Assembly: GCA_023667045.1 (NCBI GenBank)
Contig: JAMPAU010000001.1
Span: forward strand, 124,001-188,000
DNA length: 64,000 nucleotides
Direction of reading: 5' to 3'
From: Ruminococcus flavefaciens
GTDB lineage: Bacteria; Bacillota; Clostridia; Oscillospirales; Ruminococcaceae
Part shown: positions 52,885 to 61,185 of the stretch, piece after piece
Position numbering within the stretch: the stretch's first letter is position 1
Layout of the letters: every line of letters starts with the position of its first letter
The notes under the pieces: generated by a model
Databases searched by the model: none
Seen by the model: the letters and a program-made list of their open reading frames with translations, nothing else
What the model was told of the DNA's origin: nothing
Position numbers and translations under genes: made by a program

Positions 52885-52920
52885 AATCCGGTACACCCTC
52901 ATGTACCGGATTCTTTATTT
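52885..52920 (+). terminator. Rho-independent terminator of lipoprotein paralogue 2
   Basis: AATCCGGTACA, a six-base loop and TGTACCGGATT followed by CTTTATTT. The feoA stop codon lies within it. Confidence 0.85.
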
Positions 52921-53147
52921 ATGGGTATTATTTTTATAAGCGATGTATCTTCAGCCCTCAGAGCAATAACAGCCCCTCTTATCAGATACGCCGAAAGACT
53001 GCTGTTTTTATGGAGACATTCCACGCACGTACCCTCAATAAGTCCCAAGTCGCTGAGACGGCTACGCATTTTTCCGCTGAGAGATACTCTTTCAACCTGT
53101 CCTTTTTCGCACTCTCCGAGAGTGTTCATTCCGGTAAGGTTCTTCAT
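52899..53147 (-). CDS. feoA: FeoA-family SH3-like protein
   Basis: This 82-residue protein has the FeoA fold: NTLGECEKGQVERVSLSGKM followed by RSRLSDLGLIEGTCVECL, and the IRGAVIALRAEDTSLI end. FeoA assists the FeoB ferrous-iron transporter, but feoB is not adjacent, so this is a stand-alone copy. It lies between a phage-like module and a lipoprotein gene, and is on the same strand as the phage module. Confidence 0.85.
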   Translation of the reverse strand: MKNLTGMNTLGECEKGQVERVSLSGKMRSRLSDLGLIEGTCVECLHKNSSLSAYLIRGAVIALRAEDTSLIKIIPINKESGT

Positions 53148-53208
53148 ATAATTCTCCTGATTAACATTTTAAAAGGCATATGCCTTATATTATTATATGT
53201 TAGGAATA

Positions 53209-54129
53209 TCATATAAGAAACTTGTCCCTGTAAACTCCTATTTCGGTAATAATTCCGGAACTGTTTCCGGTTATATCGACCGACCCTATGCGACCGTTCT
53301 GCACTGTGCCGAAAGAGACAGTATCAGATAAGTCTTCACCGCTGTAACCGCTGTATGTACAGAAAATTTTCTTTCTGCCACGTGAAGAATATTTTAAACG
53401 GTATTCAAGTGCCTGTTGAGGTTCATAAAGAAACTGCCTGTCGAGTTCAAAGAAACGATGCCTTACAATATTGTGTGAAACAGCACCATCGTCTGCTAGC
53501 TCAAACTCCCCGAAATCTCCGCTTAAATCTGACATATGAAAGTGGCTCATAAGCTTTTTTTCGGCGGTAGCAATTCCCTTTGAAATAAGAATACTGTCGG
53601 AATACTCAAACACAGACGGATTTTCAGCAGGTGCAACCATTATGCAGTTAGTTCCTCTGATATACGGATAAGTCCCGTAAATCTTATATGAAAGATTCAC
53701 GATACCGTCCCACATATTTGAATTGCTTTTCACATAGATGTAGCTTGTTTCAGAACTATTCTGATGAGTGACATACGGAAGTGTATAGAAACTGTCCATA
53801 AGGGAATTAATAGAAATATTTGTTTTAAGACCTGTTTCTATCTGATTCTGCATGAGCAGAGACGTGAAACTTCTTGACGAAACTGAAATAACTGAACCGC
53901 CTCCGGACATTGTGACGGAAATATTATCTGCAAGTCCATGATGTATAATTTTTCCGTCTGTATACAGCATTACTTCCGAAATATTTTCCGGCTCAGAAAT
54001 GCTTCCATAAATCTTTACCCCCAACAGCGTATAGGGCTGATAAACGTCTTTCCGGAAAGTAAATGAAAGAATCCTGCTGAAAGATATTTCCGAGCCGTCT
54101 GTATTCTTGAAAACAATGCTTACATTCAT
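53209..54129 (-). CDS. Phage tail/baseplate hub-like protein
   Basis: This 306-residue protein resembles baseplate-hub proteins of the XkdQ or gpD type by layout: an N-terminal beta-rich part (FSRILSFTFRKDVYQPYTLL), then SVISVSSRSFTSLLMQNQIE (a common XkdQ-like phrase) and NMWDGIVNLSYKIYGTYPYI. It is the last gene of the module and overlaps the upstream gene by four bases. No lysozyme domain is visible. Confidence 0.6.
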   Translation of the reverse strand: MNVSIVFKNTDGSEISFSRILSFTFRKDVYQPYTLLGVKIYGSISEPENISEVMLYTDGKIIHHGLADNISVTMSGGGSVISVSSRSFTSLLMQNQIETGLKTNISINSLMDSFYTLPYVTHQNSSETSYIYVKSNSNMWDGIVNLSYKIYGTYPYIRGTNCIMVAPAENPSVFEYSDSILISKGIATAEKKLMSHFHMSDLSGDFGEFELADDGAVSHNIVRHRFFELDRQFLYEPQQALEYRLKYSSRGRKKIFCTYSGYSGEDLSDTVSFGTVQNGRIGSVDITGNSSGIITEIGVYRDKFLI

Positions 54130-54512
54130 GCTGATTCCTCGCTTTTCGTGCTTACTTCAAGTGCTATAACGGTAACAGTTGCCGAAATAAAATCATTGTT
54201 CTGGTCGTCCGCAATAAAGGACTGAATATGGCACTTTTTGAAAATAATATTTCTGTACTCAACGCTGAAATCTTCCGTACTGTACATCATGCTGTTTGCA
54301 GTTGCGATAAATCCCAGAGAATCGTCACCGCATATGCGACCGCTTAATACAATACGGACTGCTTTTTTTCCGTAATTTGTAATTACTTCCTCGCCTAAAA
54401 CTGTATTCTGTTCGGAAAAATTTTTAGTTCCGGAGACCTTGCATTTTTCACAGTAAAGTGTAAAGTCTCCTATCTTTACCGGAACAGATTCGTATGTATT
54501 TATAATACTCAT
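54126..54512 (-). CDS. Phage tail/baseplate-type small protein
   Basis: This 128-residue beta-rich protein (VKIGDFTLYCEKCKVSGTKN, KAVRIVLSGRICGDD, ATVTVIALEVSTK) is not firmly assigned. The strand pattern fits baseplate or tail-tube adaptor proteins that precede XkdQ-like hubs. Its ends overlap both neighbours by four bases, so it is part of the module. Confidence 0.5.
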   Translation of the reverse strand: MSIINTYESVPVKIGDFTLYCEKCKVSGTKNFSEQNTVLGEEVITNYGKKAVRIVLSGRICGDDSLGFIATANSMMYSTEDFSVEYRNIIFKKCHIQSFIADDQNNDFISATVTVIALEVSTKSEESA

Positions 54513-54919
54513 TCTCCGCCCCTTTCAACCCTGTCAATACCGCTTATGGAGAGCTTGGCAGTAAGCAAAAGGCGGTTTATATTTGAATCGTGTTTCATGG
54601 TAATTTTTCTTACAAGACAGTTAATTCCGGAAATTTCTGTCAATGCCGGTTTTATAACGTCCAGAAAATAACCGTATAGTTTCTGCATGGAATATCTTTC
54701 GGGTGCGGTAACGTTTATGTCTATTACTGCCTTGTACGGCACAAAAACAGTAAACTCTGAATATATAGGAGTTTGCAGTTCAAAAGTATCAAGACCGATT
54801 ACTGTGAAAAAGTCTCTGCTTTTCTTCTCAACTGAAACAGCGTCAAAAGCACTGTAAACCTGTTTTACGCCTTTCTGTGAAAGTTTTTCAGCGACTTCAT
54901 TTATAATGGAATTAATCAT
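54509..54919 (-). CDS. Phage tail-type protein (tail-completion-like)
   Basis: This 136-residue protein begins MINSIINEVAEKLSQKGVKQ, contains TVFVPYKAVIDINVTAPERYSMQ-like content (residues 55-78) and ends with LTAKLSISGIDRV. The ferredoxin-like strand order resembles tail-completion/terminator proteins that follow the head-tail connector. Family not certain. Confidence 0.5.
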   Translation of the reverse strand: MINSIINEVAEKLSQKGVKQVYSAFDAVSVEKKSRDFFTVIGLDTFELQTPIYSEFTVFVPYKAVIDINVTAPERYSMQKLYGYFLDVIKPALTEISGINCLVRKITMKHDSNINRLLLTAKLSISGIDRVERGGE

Positions 54920-54922
54920 AAA

Positions 54923-55297
54923 TTATTCCTCCGCAACGTCTGCAAAACTCATGAAGACAAAAGTTTTCTGTCTTATGAGGTCTGCACAGAGATTCATGTA
55001 GTCACGCAGAAGTTTTTCAGAATATGCAAGCGACGTATTCTTTGAAGTATTCAGCATTTTTCCGGCAACCGTAAACTCTGCACGTTCTCTTGCGGAATTA
55101 ATCTGCTGTAGACGGTGGTTTGCCATAGATGCACAAAGAAAGTCAAGTCTTACATCTGAGGGGTCTGCATCGGGTATCAGCATTTTTTCAACCTCTGAAA
55201 CGGAAAGCGTTATAAGAGGGAGGTATTTTTCAGTAACGTCCTCTCCGGAAAAAAGCGTAAAAAGTGTCTTTACGGATTCAATATTCATATTCAGCAC
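54923..55297 (-). CDS. Phage head-tail connector-like protein
   Basis: This 124-residue mostly helical protein (VKTLFTLFSGEDVTEKYLPL, LCASMANHRLQQINSARERA) resembles YqbG/gp6-type head-tail connectors by size and position, after protease and capsid. It is separated by three bases from the next module gene. Confidence 0.55.
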   Translation of the reverse strand: MLNMNIESVKTLFTLFSGEDVTEKYLPLITLSVSEVEKMLIPDADPSDVRLDFLCASMANHRLQQINSARERAEFTVAGKMLNTSKNTSLAYSEKLLRDYMNLCADLIRQKTFVFMSFADVAEE

Positions 55298-55300
55298 CTC

Positions 55301-56134
55301 TTATTTCATTGAAAACTGTTCAGCGGAAAAATCATCTTCTTTTTCTGACATAAGCTGTATTTCTATTCCGTCTGAAGAAAAACGCCTTTCATATGATTTT
55401 TTCATTTCTATAAGCTGACTGGTATTCATGCATTCAGCCGAAATCATAGCGTTTTTTACAGCATTTTTACCGCCGGCAAAAAAAGCAAGTCGGCGTATAT
55501 CACGGCGTAATTCGTCGTCGGCATTTTTAATATCAATGTCGGAATATGTTGAAACATTTCCTGTATTTACAGAGCGTTTTGTAACTCCGGCGTTTATCTG
55601 AGCAGGCACAGCTACAAAACTCCATTCATAAGCGTCCGTTATATCGTCAAGGACAGTATAGCACATTCTGTTATTGTACATTCTGCCCTTTACATGAGTA
55701 CAACCCCCTGCTGACTTTTCACAGCCACACACAGAACACCTACGGCTGTTTGCACTGCACGAAATACTAACTTCCTTTTTAATACCGCCGTCTATTTCAG
55801 AGATAAGCGTTTCATTGTCGGCGGTGCGTATCATGTAGGCACTTGCTTTAAGGTATTTGTAAGGCTCGCCGGTTTTGGTACTGCGGGTGCTGTCGGTTAC
55901 GATTTCGGTATCAAATATTCTTGCACTCTGGTTAGCGGTTGTGGGATTGTGGTCGAATATTCCTGTTTTACCTACAAACAGCTCCGAGAGTTTTTCGAGA
56001 GCCTTGTCTGAAAAACGTTCATAGTCACGGTCTATATCGTTGTCGCAGAGAATGACGGAAAAGGTGTATATCTCGTCTTCCGTAAAAGTCCGGCGTGTGA
56101 ACCTGTTTATTTTATCGAGGATTTCATTATTCAT
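55301..56134 (-). CDS. Prohead protease-like protein with zinc-cluster insert
   Basis: This 277-residue protein has the core of a phage prohead protease: YTFSVILCDNDIDRDYERFS, GIFDHN (likely catalytic His), KKEVSISC (likely catalytic Ser), and YEWSFVAVPAQINAGV. Between these lies CSVCGCEKSAGGCTHVKGR, a four-Cys/His zinc-type insert. The C-terminal part is helical (NAMISAECMNTSQLIEMKKS) and may serve as scaffold. It lies after the capsid gene; the usual order is protease before capsid. Confidence 0.68.
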   Translation of the reverse strand: MNNEILDKINRFTRRTFTEDEIYTFSVILCDNDIDRDYERFSDKALEKLSELFVGKTGIFDHNPTTANQSARIFDTEIVTDSTRSTKTGEPYKYLKASAYMIRTADNETLISEIDGGIKKEVSISCSANSRRCSVCGCEKSAGGCTHVKGRMYNNRMCYTVLDDITDAYEWSFVAVPAQINAGVTKRSVNTGNVSTYSDIDIKNADDELRRDIRRLAFFAGGKNAVKNAMISAECMNTSQLIEMKKSYERRFSSDGIEIQLMSEKEDDFSAEQFSMK

Positions 56135-56197
56135 AAAAAAATCGTCCTTTCATTAAGTTTAAGGGAACGCATAAGAATACGTTCCCTTGTAAGAATT

Positions 56198-57157
56198 TTA
56201 AGCGGTAATTTTAAGAACCTTTACAGCGTCGGGGGTGATTTTTCTGAAACCACAGGTGATAGATACTGTAATCTGGTCAAGCTGTCTGTCAATGAGCTTG
56301 TCAGTTTCCATCACGAGATTTGAACTTGTGATAAATTCAAGTGCAAAGTTGCGGTCAAGACCGATAACAGTATTGCCGGAAACGGCAGAGGTCTTTACGA
56401 GTTCAGAACCAAAAGGCAGAACCATTTTTCCGTCTGCATCTGCTGATGTGTCTGAAAGCTGTTCCATAGCCACAATTTTTGAGGCTGCCTTAGGAGAAGC
56501 AAGCACAGTAGTCATATTAAAGCAGTCAAAACTTCCGTAAAGTTTGGCGAGAGAATCATAAGTAAGTGAAGATACATTGATAGTTTCAGCACCTGTTTCA
56601 AGAACCGACACGGCATTCTTCACAACGGAAACAGCAAGCTTTACGCCAATACTTCTAAGCATTACGCCGAAAACGTCAAGTCTCTGCTGTCTGATAGCTT
56701 CGTATGACGCATTGATAAGTCTGCCGTACTTTGAAAGGGTAATAGCAGTTGAACTTTCCTTTACTGTAGTTGTCGGGAGAGCAGTAGCCTGTGCAGAAGT
56801 GCTGTATTCTGCCGTATCGTCGAGTACACAGCCGAGATACTGAGAACTTCCGCTTACTGTCTGTGCAGCACATACGGAAGAAAGAATAGTTTCATCAAAG
56901 CCCTTTCTTATACAGCGTGTGACGAACTCCGGAAAGAGTACAGCAGTTTCAGTTGAAGTGAAGAACTTTTCCACACGGTCACAGCCCTGTCCGGCGATTC
57001 TTATATTAAAACGCTTTAACTGTCTTTCAAAAGCGTCAAGCTTTTCCATAGGAGTACCACAGTAAGCGGAAGACGGGTCGAGTTCCTCAAGGGCAGAAGT
57101 GAAAGACTTTTCACTGAGATTGTAAAGACCTTTTTCGAGTTTAATATCATTGTACAT
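56198..57157 (-). CDS. Phage major capsid-like protein
   Basis: This 319-residue protein matches the HK97-type capsid layout: an N-terminal helical arm (SSAYCGTPMEKLDAFERQLK), a variable strand region (TTTVKESSTAITLSKYGRLI), then VVKNAVSVLETGAETINVSS and TTVLASPKAASKIVAMEQLS with GLDRNFALEFITSSNLVMET. It lies between portal and protease genes. Assignment rests on position and pattern, and not on a named family. Confidence 0.7.
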   Translation of the reverse strand: MYNDIKLEKGLYNLSEKSFTSALEELDPSSAYCGTPMEKLDAFERQLKRFNIRIAGQGCDRVEKFFTSTETAVLFPEFVTRCIRKGFDETILSSVCAAQTVSGSSQYLGCVLDDTAEYSTSAQATALPTTTVKESSTAITLSKYGRLINASYEAIRQQRLDVFGVMLRSIGVKLAVSVVKNAVSVLETGAETINVSSLTYDSLAKLYGSFDCFNMTTVLASPKAASKIVAMEQLSDTSADADGKMVLPFGSELVKTSAVSGNTVIGLDRNFALEFITSSNLVMETDKLIDRQLDQITVSITCGFRKITPDAVKVLKITA

Positions 57158-57181
57158 AAAAATATACCTCCATAATAAATA

Positions 57182-58312
57182 TTAGTTGAGATTTTCCAGA
57201 CGCATTTCAATTTCCCTTGCCTGAGCATTTTTAAGGCGTGCCTCAGCAAGTGCAGACTCGTCCTGTAAATTGATGTTTTCCCATTCCACACTGCATACTG
57301 CCTTACCGCCGACAGAATATATAAAAGCTTCAGCGATTTCGCATATTACAGGTGTAAGCAGACGGCGGTAATATTCCAGTTCAGAAGTAAGAATATCCGC
57401 CTGTTGTGATGACATTCTTTCCGTTGTACTCCAGCTAAGACCAAGCAGAAAAGGCGGTATCGAGAGCTTTGAAATAATCTGCTCCAGTAACTGACGTACC
57501 GGAATATTTGTATCAAAAAGCTGATTCTCCGCACCGATAACCTTAATATCAACATCGCCTACCGCCACAAAGTCCTTGACCTGTCCGCATGAAGAAGATT
57601 TCATCGCTTCAGACCATTCCCTTGCAATCTGTACGGCACGTTCACGTGAGTAAGTATAGTCCGTCTCGGAAGTGGGTTTGTAAGTTACGGCATAACGGAC
57701 ATTTCCGGCACGGTCGAAATTCTGTCCTATACATTCATATATACGCATGAGAATGCTTGACAGAGCAGGTACGCCACGCAGGAGAGGTCTTCCGCCGACA
57801 AGTGAAGAATACAGAATCCTTTCGGGGTGAGGTACGGCTTTTTCATTGCCGTTGCCGTCCTTTATAGAATACTTTCTGCAAAACGGATTTTCACCGGAAG
57901 AAATACGGATTTTTGAAACGTCGCCATTCCATAGACCCTCTATAAATCTGCCCGAAGAATTTGGAACTATTTCAGCAACCGCACTGCCATAAGTAAGAAT
58001 ACTGTCAAGAAAATTATCGGCAAAAGTATTTATTGATTTTCCGGTAAGACCGACAGGAACATTTGCCAAAAAGAAATCAAGTTCCGGCTGTAGTCTTTCG
58101 TCCGAGCATATAACCTTGAATCCTCCGGTAAGACGTATTATTTTCATGAGAGCCGAATCAATAATAGGAACTGCATTTCTTAATCGGTCATAAAGTTCCT
58201 TTTCAAGCGGTTCTATCACTTCCGGCAGGTGCATTTCAAGCGACGAATTACGCTGAGATGTGAAAAGTTCCGGCGAAGTGCGTGATTTGGTTTTCTTTTT
58301 AAAGAGTTTCAT
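57182..58312 (-). CDS. Phage portal protein
   Basis: This 376-residue protein is a portal by sequence pattern: PIIDSALMKIIRLTGGFKVI, FADNFLDSILTYGSAVAEIV, HPERILYSSLVGGRPLLRGV and KLSIPPFLLGLSWSTTERMS, with an LEYYRRLLTPVICEI helix. It follows the large terminase with a 41-base gap. The ATG follows AAAGGAGG. Confidence 0.85.
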   Translation of the reverse strand: MKLFKKKTKSRTSPELFTSQRNSSLEMHLPEVIEPLEKELYDRLRNAVPIIDSALMKIIRLTGGFKVICSDERLQPELDFFLANVPVGLTGKSINTFADNFLDSILTYGSAVAEIVPNSSGRFIEGLWNGDVSKIRISSGENPFCRKYSIKDGNGNEKAVPHPERILYSSLVGGRPLLRGVPALSSILMRIYECIGQNFDRAGNVRYAVTYKPTSETDYTYSRERAVQIAREWSEAMKSSSCGQVKDFVAVGDVDIKVIGAENQLFDTNIPVRQLLEQIISKLSIPPFLLGLSWSTTERMSSQQADILTSELEYYRRLLTPVICEIAEAFIYSVGGKAVCSVEWENINLQDESALAEARLKNAQAREIEMRLENLN

Positions 58313-58353
58313 TTTTCCTCCTTTAAAGATATTTGAACGGTGATAATGTTCTT

Positions 58354-59610
58354 TTATCTTGCTACCGATACGGCGAAAAATTCATTGTTATTATCCGGCA
58401 CAAGAGTGTCCATAACAAAATAACGCATATCGTCCATAGCGTGGTCATTTTCTTTTACCGGAGCGTCATTCCCTAATTTTTCGTTCCAGCAGTAAAGCGA
58501 AAACTCTCTTATAATATCCTTACAATTTTCATTGAATTTCAGTTTATTTTGTTTCAGTGCAGTACTCACATGACGAATACCAGTGATTACATCGTTGTTG
58601 GCTTTTACCACTCTGAATTTACCGTGTCTGCGGATACACTCGATAAAACTTGCAGCAGACGGGTCAACGATAACCCTGCTGATATTATAATTTCCGGCAA
58701 GTTTTTCAAGAGCGGTATAATGTTCTTCGTCTGTTCGGGAAACGCCTGTTTTTCGTGAGGAATAATAATACTCCCCTACTCTGTACCAGATGTTATCACA
58801 TAGTCCCCACAGACCGAAAGACGACGGATTAACCGTGCCGTAATCGCATGATATAACGTAACGTTCGCACTGTACGTCACCGCTGTAAACATGATTCTTC
58901 TGACTGAACATCGGATATACAACGCCCTCTGAAGCTGTCCATTTTCCGAGTACGAAACGTTCATAGAATGTACCGGAGTAAAGGCGTTTGTAACGGTTTT
59001 TAAGCTTCTGTGAAAGTGACGGGTTGTCGTCCATAGTGAAGTGAATGTAGAGGGCGTTTTTTTCTTTGGCTTTTTTAATCCATTCATTGTAGAACCAGTG
59101 GCTCGGATTGTCGGGGTTGCAGTTAAACCACATTTTAGAGTTATTCACTGAACATCTCGCAAGAGCCTGCTCAACGAAAGAGCGGGGCATAAGAGCTACT
59201 TCGTCAAGGAAAACGCCGGAAAGGGTCATACCCTGAATAAGAGAAGCTGAACCCTCGTCTTTACCGCCGAAAAGATAAAAGCGGTTTGTTTTTCCTAAAA
59301 AAGTGATGTCAATGTAGTTTCTGCTGATTTTTTCTATGCAGGTAAATCCATAATCCCTTAAAACCGGAATAAGCGGAGTTATAACGTTTCTGCGGATAGA
59401 AGTAACAGTTTTACCGCATACGGCAAAGGCACTTCCGTCAAACGTTGCAGATGCCCAGAAAACGAATCCCAGTGACATGGAAAGGGTTTTACCGCTTCTC
59501 ACAGCACCGTCGCATATAACAGCGTCATAGTCGGCATATTTAGGATTTTTCCACCAGTTCATAGTCAGCTTTTGCTTTCGGGACAGTTTGTTAATTGTCA
59601 ATAACGTCAC
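58354..59610 (-). CDS. Phage terminase large subunit (PBSX/Terminase_6-like)
   Basis: This 418-residue protein packages DNA into a prohead. It has the ATPase Walker A as CDGAVRSGKTLSMSLG, Walker B as GVFLDEVALMPRSF, the coupling region MWFNCNPDNPSHWF, and the nuclease domain with SCDYGTVNPSSFGL, VIVDPSAASFIECI and HAMDDMRYFV, in which the acidic residues of the RNase H-like fold are kept. It should be active. It overlaps the small-subunit gene by 20 bases. It starts with GTG 59610 or TTG nine bases later. Confidence 0.93.
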   Translation of the reverse strand: MTLLTINKLSRKQKLTMNWWKNPKYADYDAVICDGAVRSGKTLSMSLGFVFWASATFDGSAFAVCGKTVTSIRRNVITPLIPVLRDYGFTCIEKISRNYIDITFLGKTNRFYLFGGKDEGSASLIQGMTLSGVFLDEVALMPRSFVEQALARCSVNNSKMWFNCNPDNPSHWFYNEWIKKAKEKNALYIHFTMDDNPSLSQKLKNRYKRLYSGTFYERFVLGKWTASEGVVYPMFSQKNHVYSGDVQCERYVISCDYGTVNPSSFGLWGLCDNIWYRVGEYYYSSRKTGVSRTDEEHYTALEKLAGNYNISRVIVDPSAASFIECIRRHGKFRVVKANNDVITGIRHVSTALKQNKLKFNENCKDIIREFSLYCWNEKLGNDAPVKENDHAMDDMRYFVMDTLVPDNNNEFFAVSVAR

Positions 59611-60073
59611 CGTCCTCAGCAGATTCAGAAAGAGCCTTGATTAAATCGTCAGCCTTGTTTCTGTCAGAGAAAGAATTTTCGAGTTCAAAGAGTTTTTCGA
59701 GAGCTTTCAGCCTGTCGAAAAGTTTCACCTCAACGCCACCACCCTTTACACGTTTTATTTCCGAAACGTTGAAAAGGTCGAGCCTTTCAATAACATTCGG
59801 CGGTGGGAGTTCGTCCGCAAACACAAGATATACCGCATCGGTACAGTTTCCGAAAGCAAGACGTTTAAGACCTGCTGAAACGTTTCCATAGTCGGACAGC
59901 GTGCTTTTAAGACGTGAAATGATTTTCCGGCAGTTTTCGGATTCAAGAAGCCTTATTCCCTCTGTGAGAGCCGTTTCCCTGCTGAAACCTGCCCTTACTG
60001 CTGATTCAGCAATGTCACCGAGCATTACGTAGTAACAGCAGAAAGTGAATAATTTAGAATTACGTACAGGCAA
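59591..60073 (-). CDS. Phage terminase small subunit-like protein
   Basis: This 160-residue protein has the N-terminal HTH of small terminase subunits (SKLFTFCCYYVMLGDIAESA, VRAGFSRETALTEGIRLLES). The C-terminal part is helical (LKALEKLFELENSFSDRNKA). I start it at TTG 60073, ten bases after GGAGG; no ATG is in a suitable place. It is the first gene of the phage-like module. Confidence 0.75.
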   Translation of the reverse strand: MPVRNSKLFTFCCYYVMLGDIAESAVRAGFSRETALTEGIRLLESENCRKIISRLKSTLSDYGNVSAGLKRLAFGNCTDAVYLVFADELPPPNVIERLDLFNVSEIKRVKGGGVEVKLFDRLKALEKLFELENSFSDRNKADDLIKALSESAEDGDVIDN

Positions 60074-60195
60074 AAATAAAAAACCTCCTTTCAGTATGTG
60101 AACGAGAATCACCGTTCATAATGGGGCAGAAAAGAGATATTTTTAAATGAAAAACCGTTGAATATTGAAAAAATAATTTTTAAATTTGTAGGAAT
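60074..60195. promoter_or_regulatory. Leader of the phage-like module with an inverted repeat
   Basis: No consensus promoter is visible. TGAACG (60099-60104) and CGTTCA (60113-60118) form a 6 bp inverted repeat with an eight-base spacer, close to the terS ribosome site; this could be an operator. Confidence 0.4.
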
Positions 60196-60243
60196 GCACA
60201 AAAAAGCTCCGGAAAACTGTTAAATATCAACAGATTTCCGGAG
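60196..60243 (-). terminator. Rho-independent terminator of the SUKH genes
   Basis: Minus-strand CTCCGGAAAtCTGTT pairs with AACAGtTTTCCGGAG (one mismatch) and is followed by CTTTTTTGTG. It separates the immunity genes from the phage-like module, which is on the same strand. Confidence 0.85.
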
Positions 60244-60256
60244 ATATAAATTATAT

Positions 60257-61156
60257 TTATTCGAACATTTTATTAAAGCCCTCCATAGCGGTACGCCCGT
60301 ACTCCACAATATCTCCTTCAAAATTAATTAACATCAAGCCTTTTTCAGTAAGCAGAATTTCATCGACAAAATGCCCGTATTCTCCGATACAGACAGTATT
60401 TTTACCGTATTTTTCTGCAATTGCAATAATTTCTTCGTCGTATAACATTCTGAGTTCAGCACGAAAAATATTAATAAAACAATTATATTTCCCCACCTTA
60501 TCGCTTATAAAAAGCCAGTAATTGCTATCTTCTTCTTTTGGCACATACAACCCGCCAAACTCCTCAATAAAACGCTTTTGTGGCTCAGTAAGAAAAACGC
60601 CGTCTTTTTCGCATTCTTTTACAAGTCCGGAAATATCAATTTTTCTTCCCTCATACCAGCCGGCTTTTTTTAACCAGTAATAAGTTCTTTCTGAAATGGG
60701 TGCGTGATAGTCATATTCGACGGTAGTTATGTAGTCAAGAAAATCCGCCGTATTGTCAGCGATTTTTTTGTGTTCTTCGTTGAGGAAAGCACCGTCTCTA
60801 CTATAAAAAGAACCGTTTTCAAGAATATAGAAATGTTCAATAACTCCGTTTGCATTTTCAAAAAATCCGATACGAAAAGCAATCTGCTTAAAGTCTTTCC
60901 AGTAATCACAATATGCAGAAATACTACATTTAAACTCTATAACATCACCGGAATTTTTTTCAGTACGTTTAAAATAAAATCTACCGTACTCTCTGAGGAA
61001 ATCAATAATGTTATTCATTTCAGCCTTTTTAAACTGTTCGCTACACTTGTTTCTGACTGACCACTCTTCAGCCTCTTTTAAAAACTTTTCCAAATCGCAT
61101 TCATATTTTTTAATATTATGAATTTCCTTAAACTTTTCAAATTCTTCTTTTGTCAT
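60257..61156 (-). CDS. SUKH-3-type immunity protein candidate
   Basis: This 299-residue protein has a C-terminal SUKH-3-like segment (KKAGWYEGRKIDISGLVKEC, DGVFLTEPQKRFIEEFGGLY; GWYEGR is a typical entry motif) and, before it, an N-terminal half ending in FYILENGSFYSRDG and HKKIADNTADFLDYI, which resembles another SUKH end. SUKH proteins neutralise polymorphic toxins. It is a paralogue of the gene upstream. No toxin gene is present nearby. Confidence 0.72.
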   Translation of the reverse strand: MTKEEFEKFKEIHNIKKYECDLEKFLKEAEEWSVRNKCSEQFKKAEMNNIIDFLREYGRFYFKRTEKNSGDVIEFKCSISAYCDYWKDFKQIAFRIGFFENANGVIEHFYILENGSFYSRDGAFLNEEHKKIADNTADFLDYITTVEYDYHAPISERTYYWLKKAGWYEGRKIDISGLVKECEKDGVFLTEPQKRFIEEFGGLYVPKEEDSNYWLFISDKVGKYNCFINIFRAELRMLYDEEIIAIAEKYGKNTVCIGEYGHFVDEILLTEKGLMLINFEGDIVEYGRTAMEGFNKMFE

Positions 61157-61185
61157 AAAAAAACTCCTTTCATATTTTATTTAAA

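Noticed and set aside
53949-59591. Possibility that the phage-type genes are an encapsulin or a tailocin
   Set aside because: An encapsulin locus would lack terminase and portal, and a tailocin would lack terminase and capsid but have sheath and tube genes. Neither fits.
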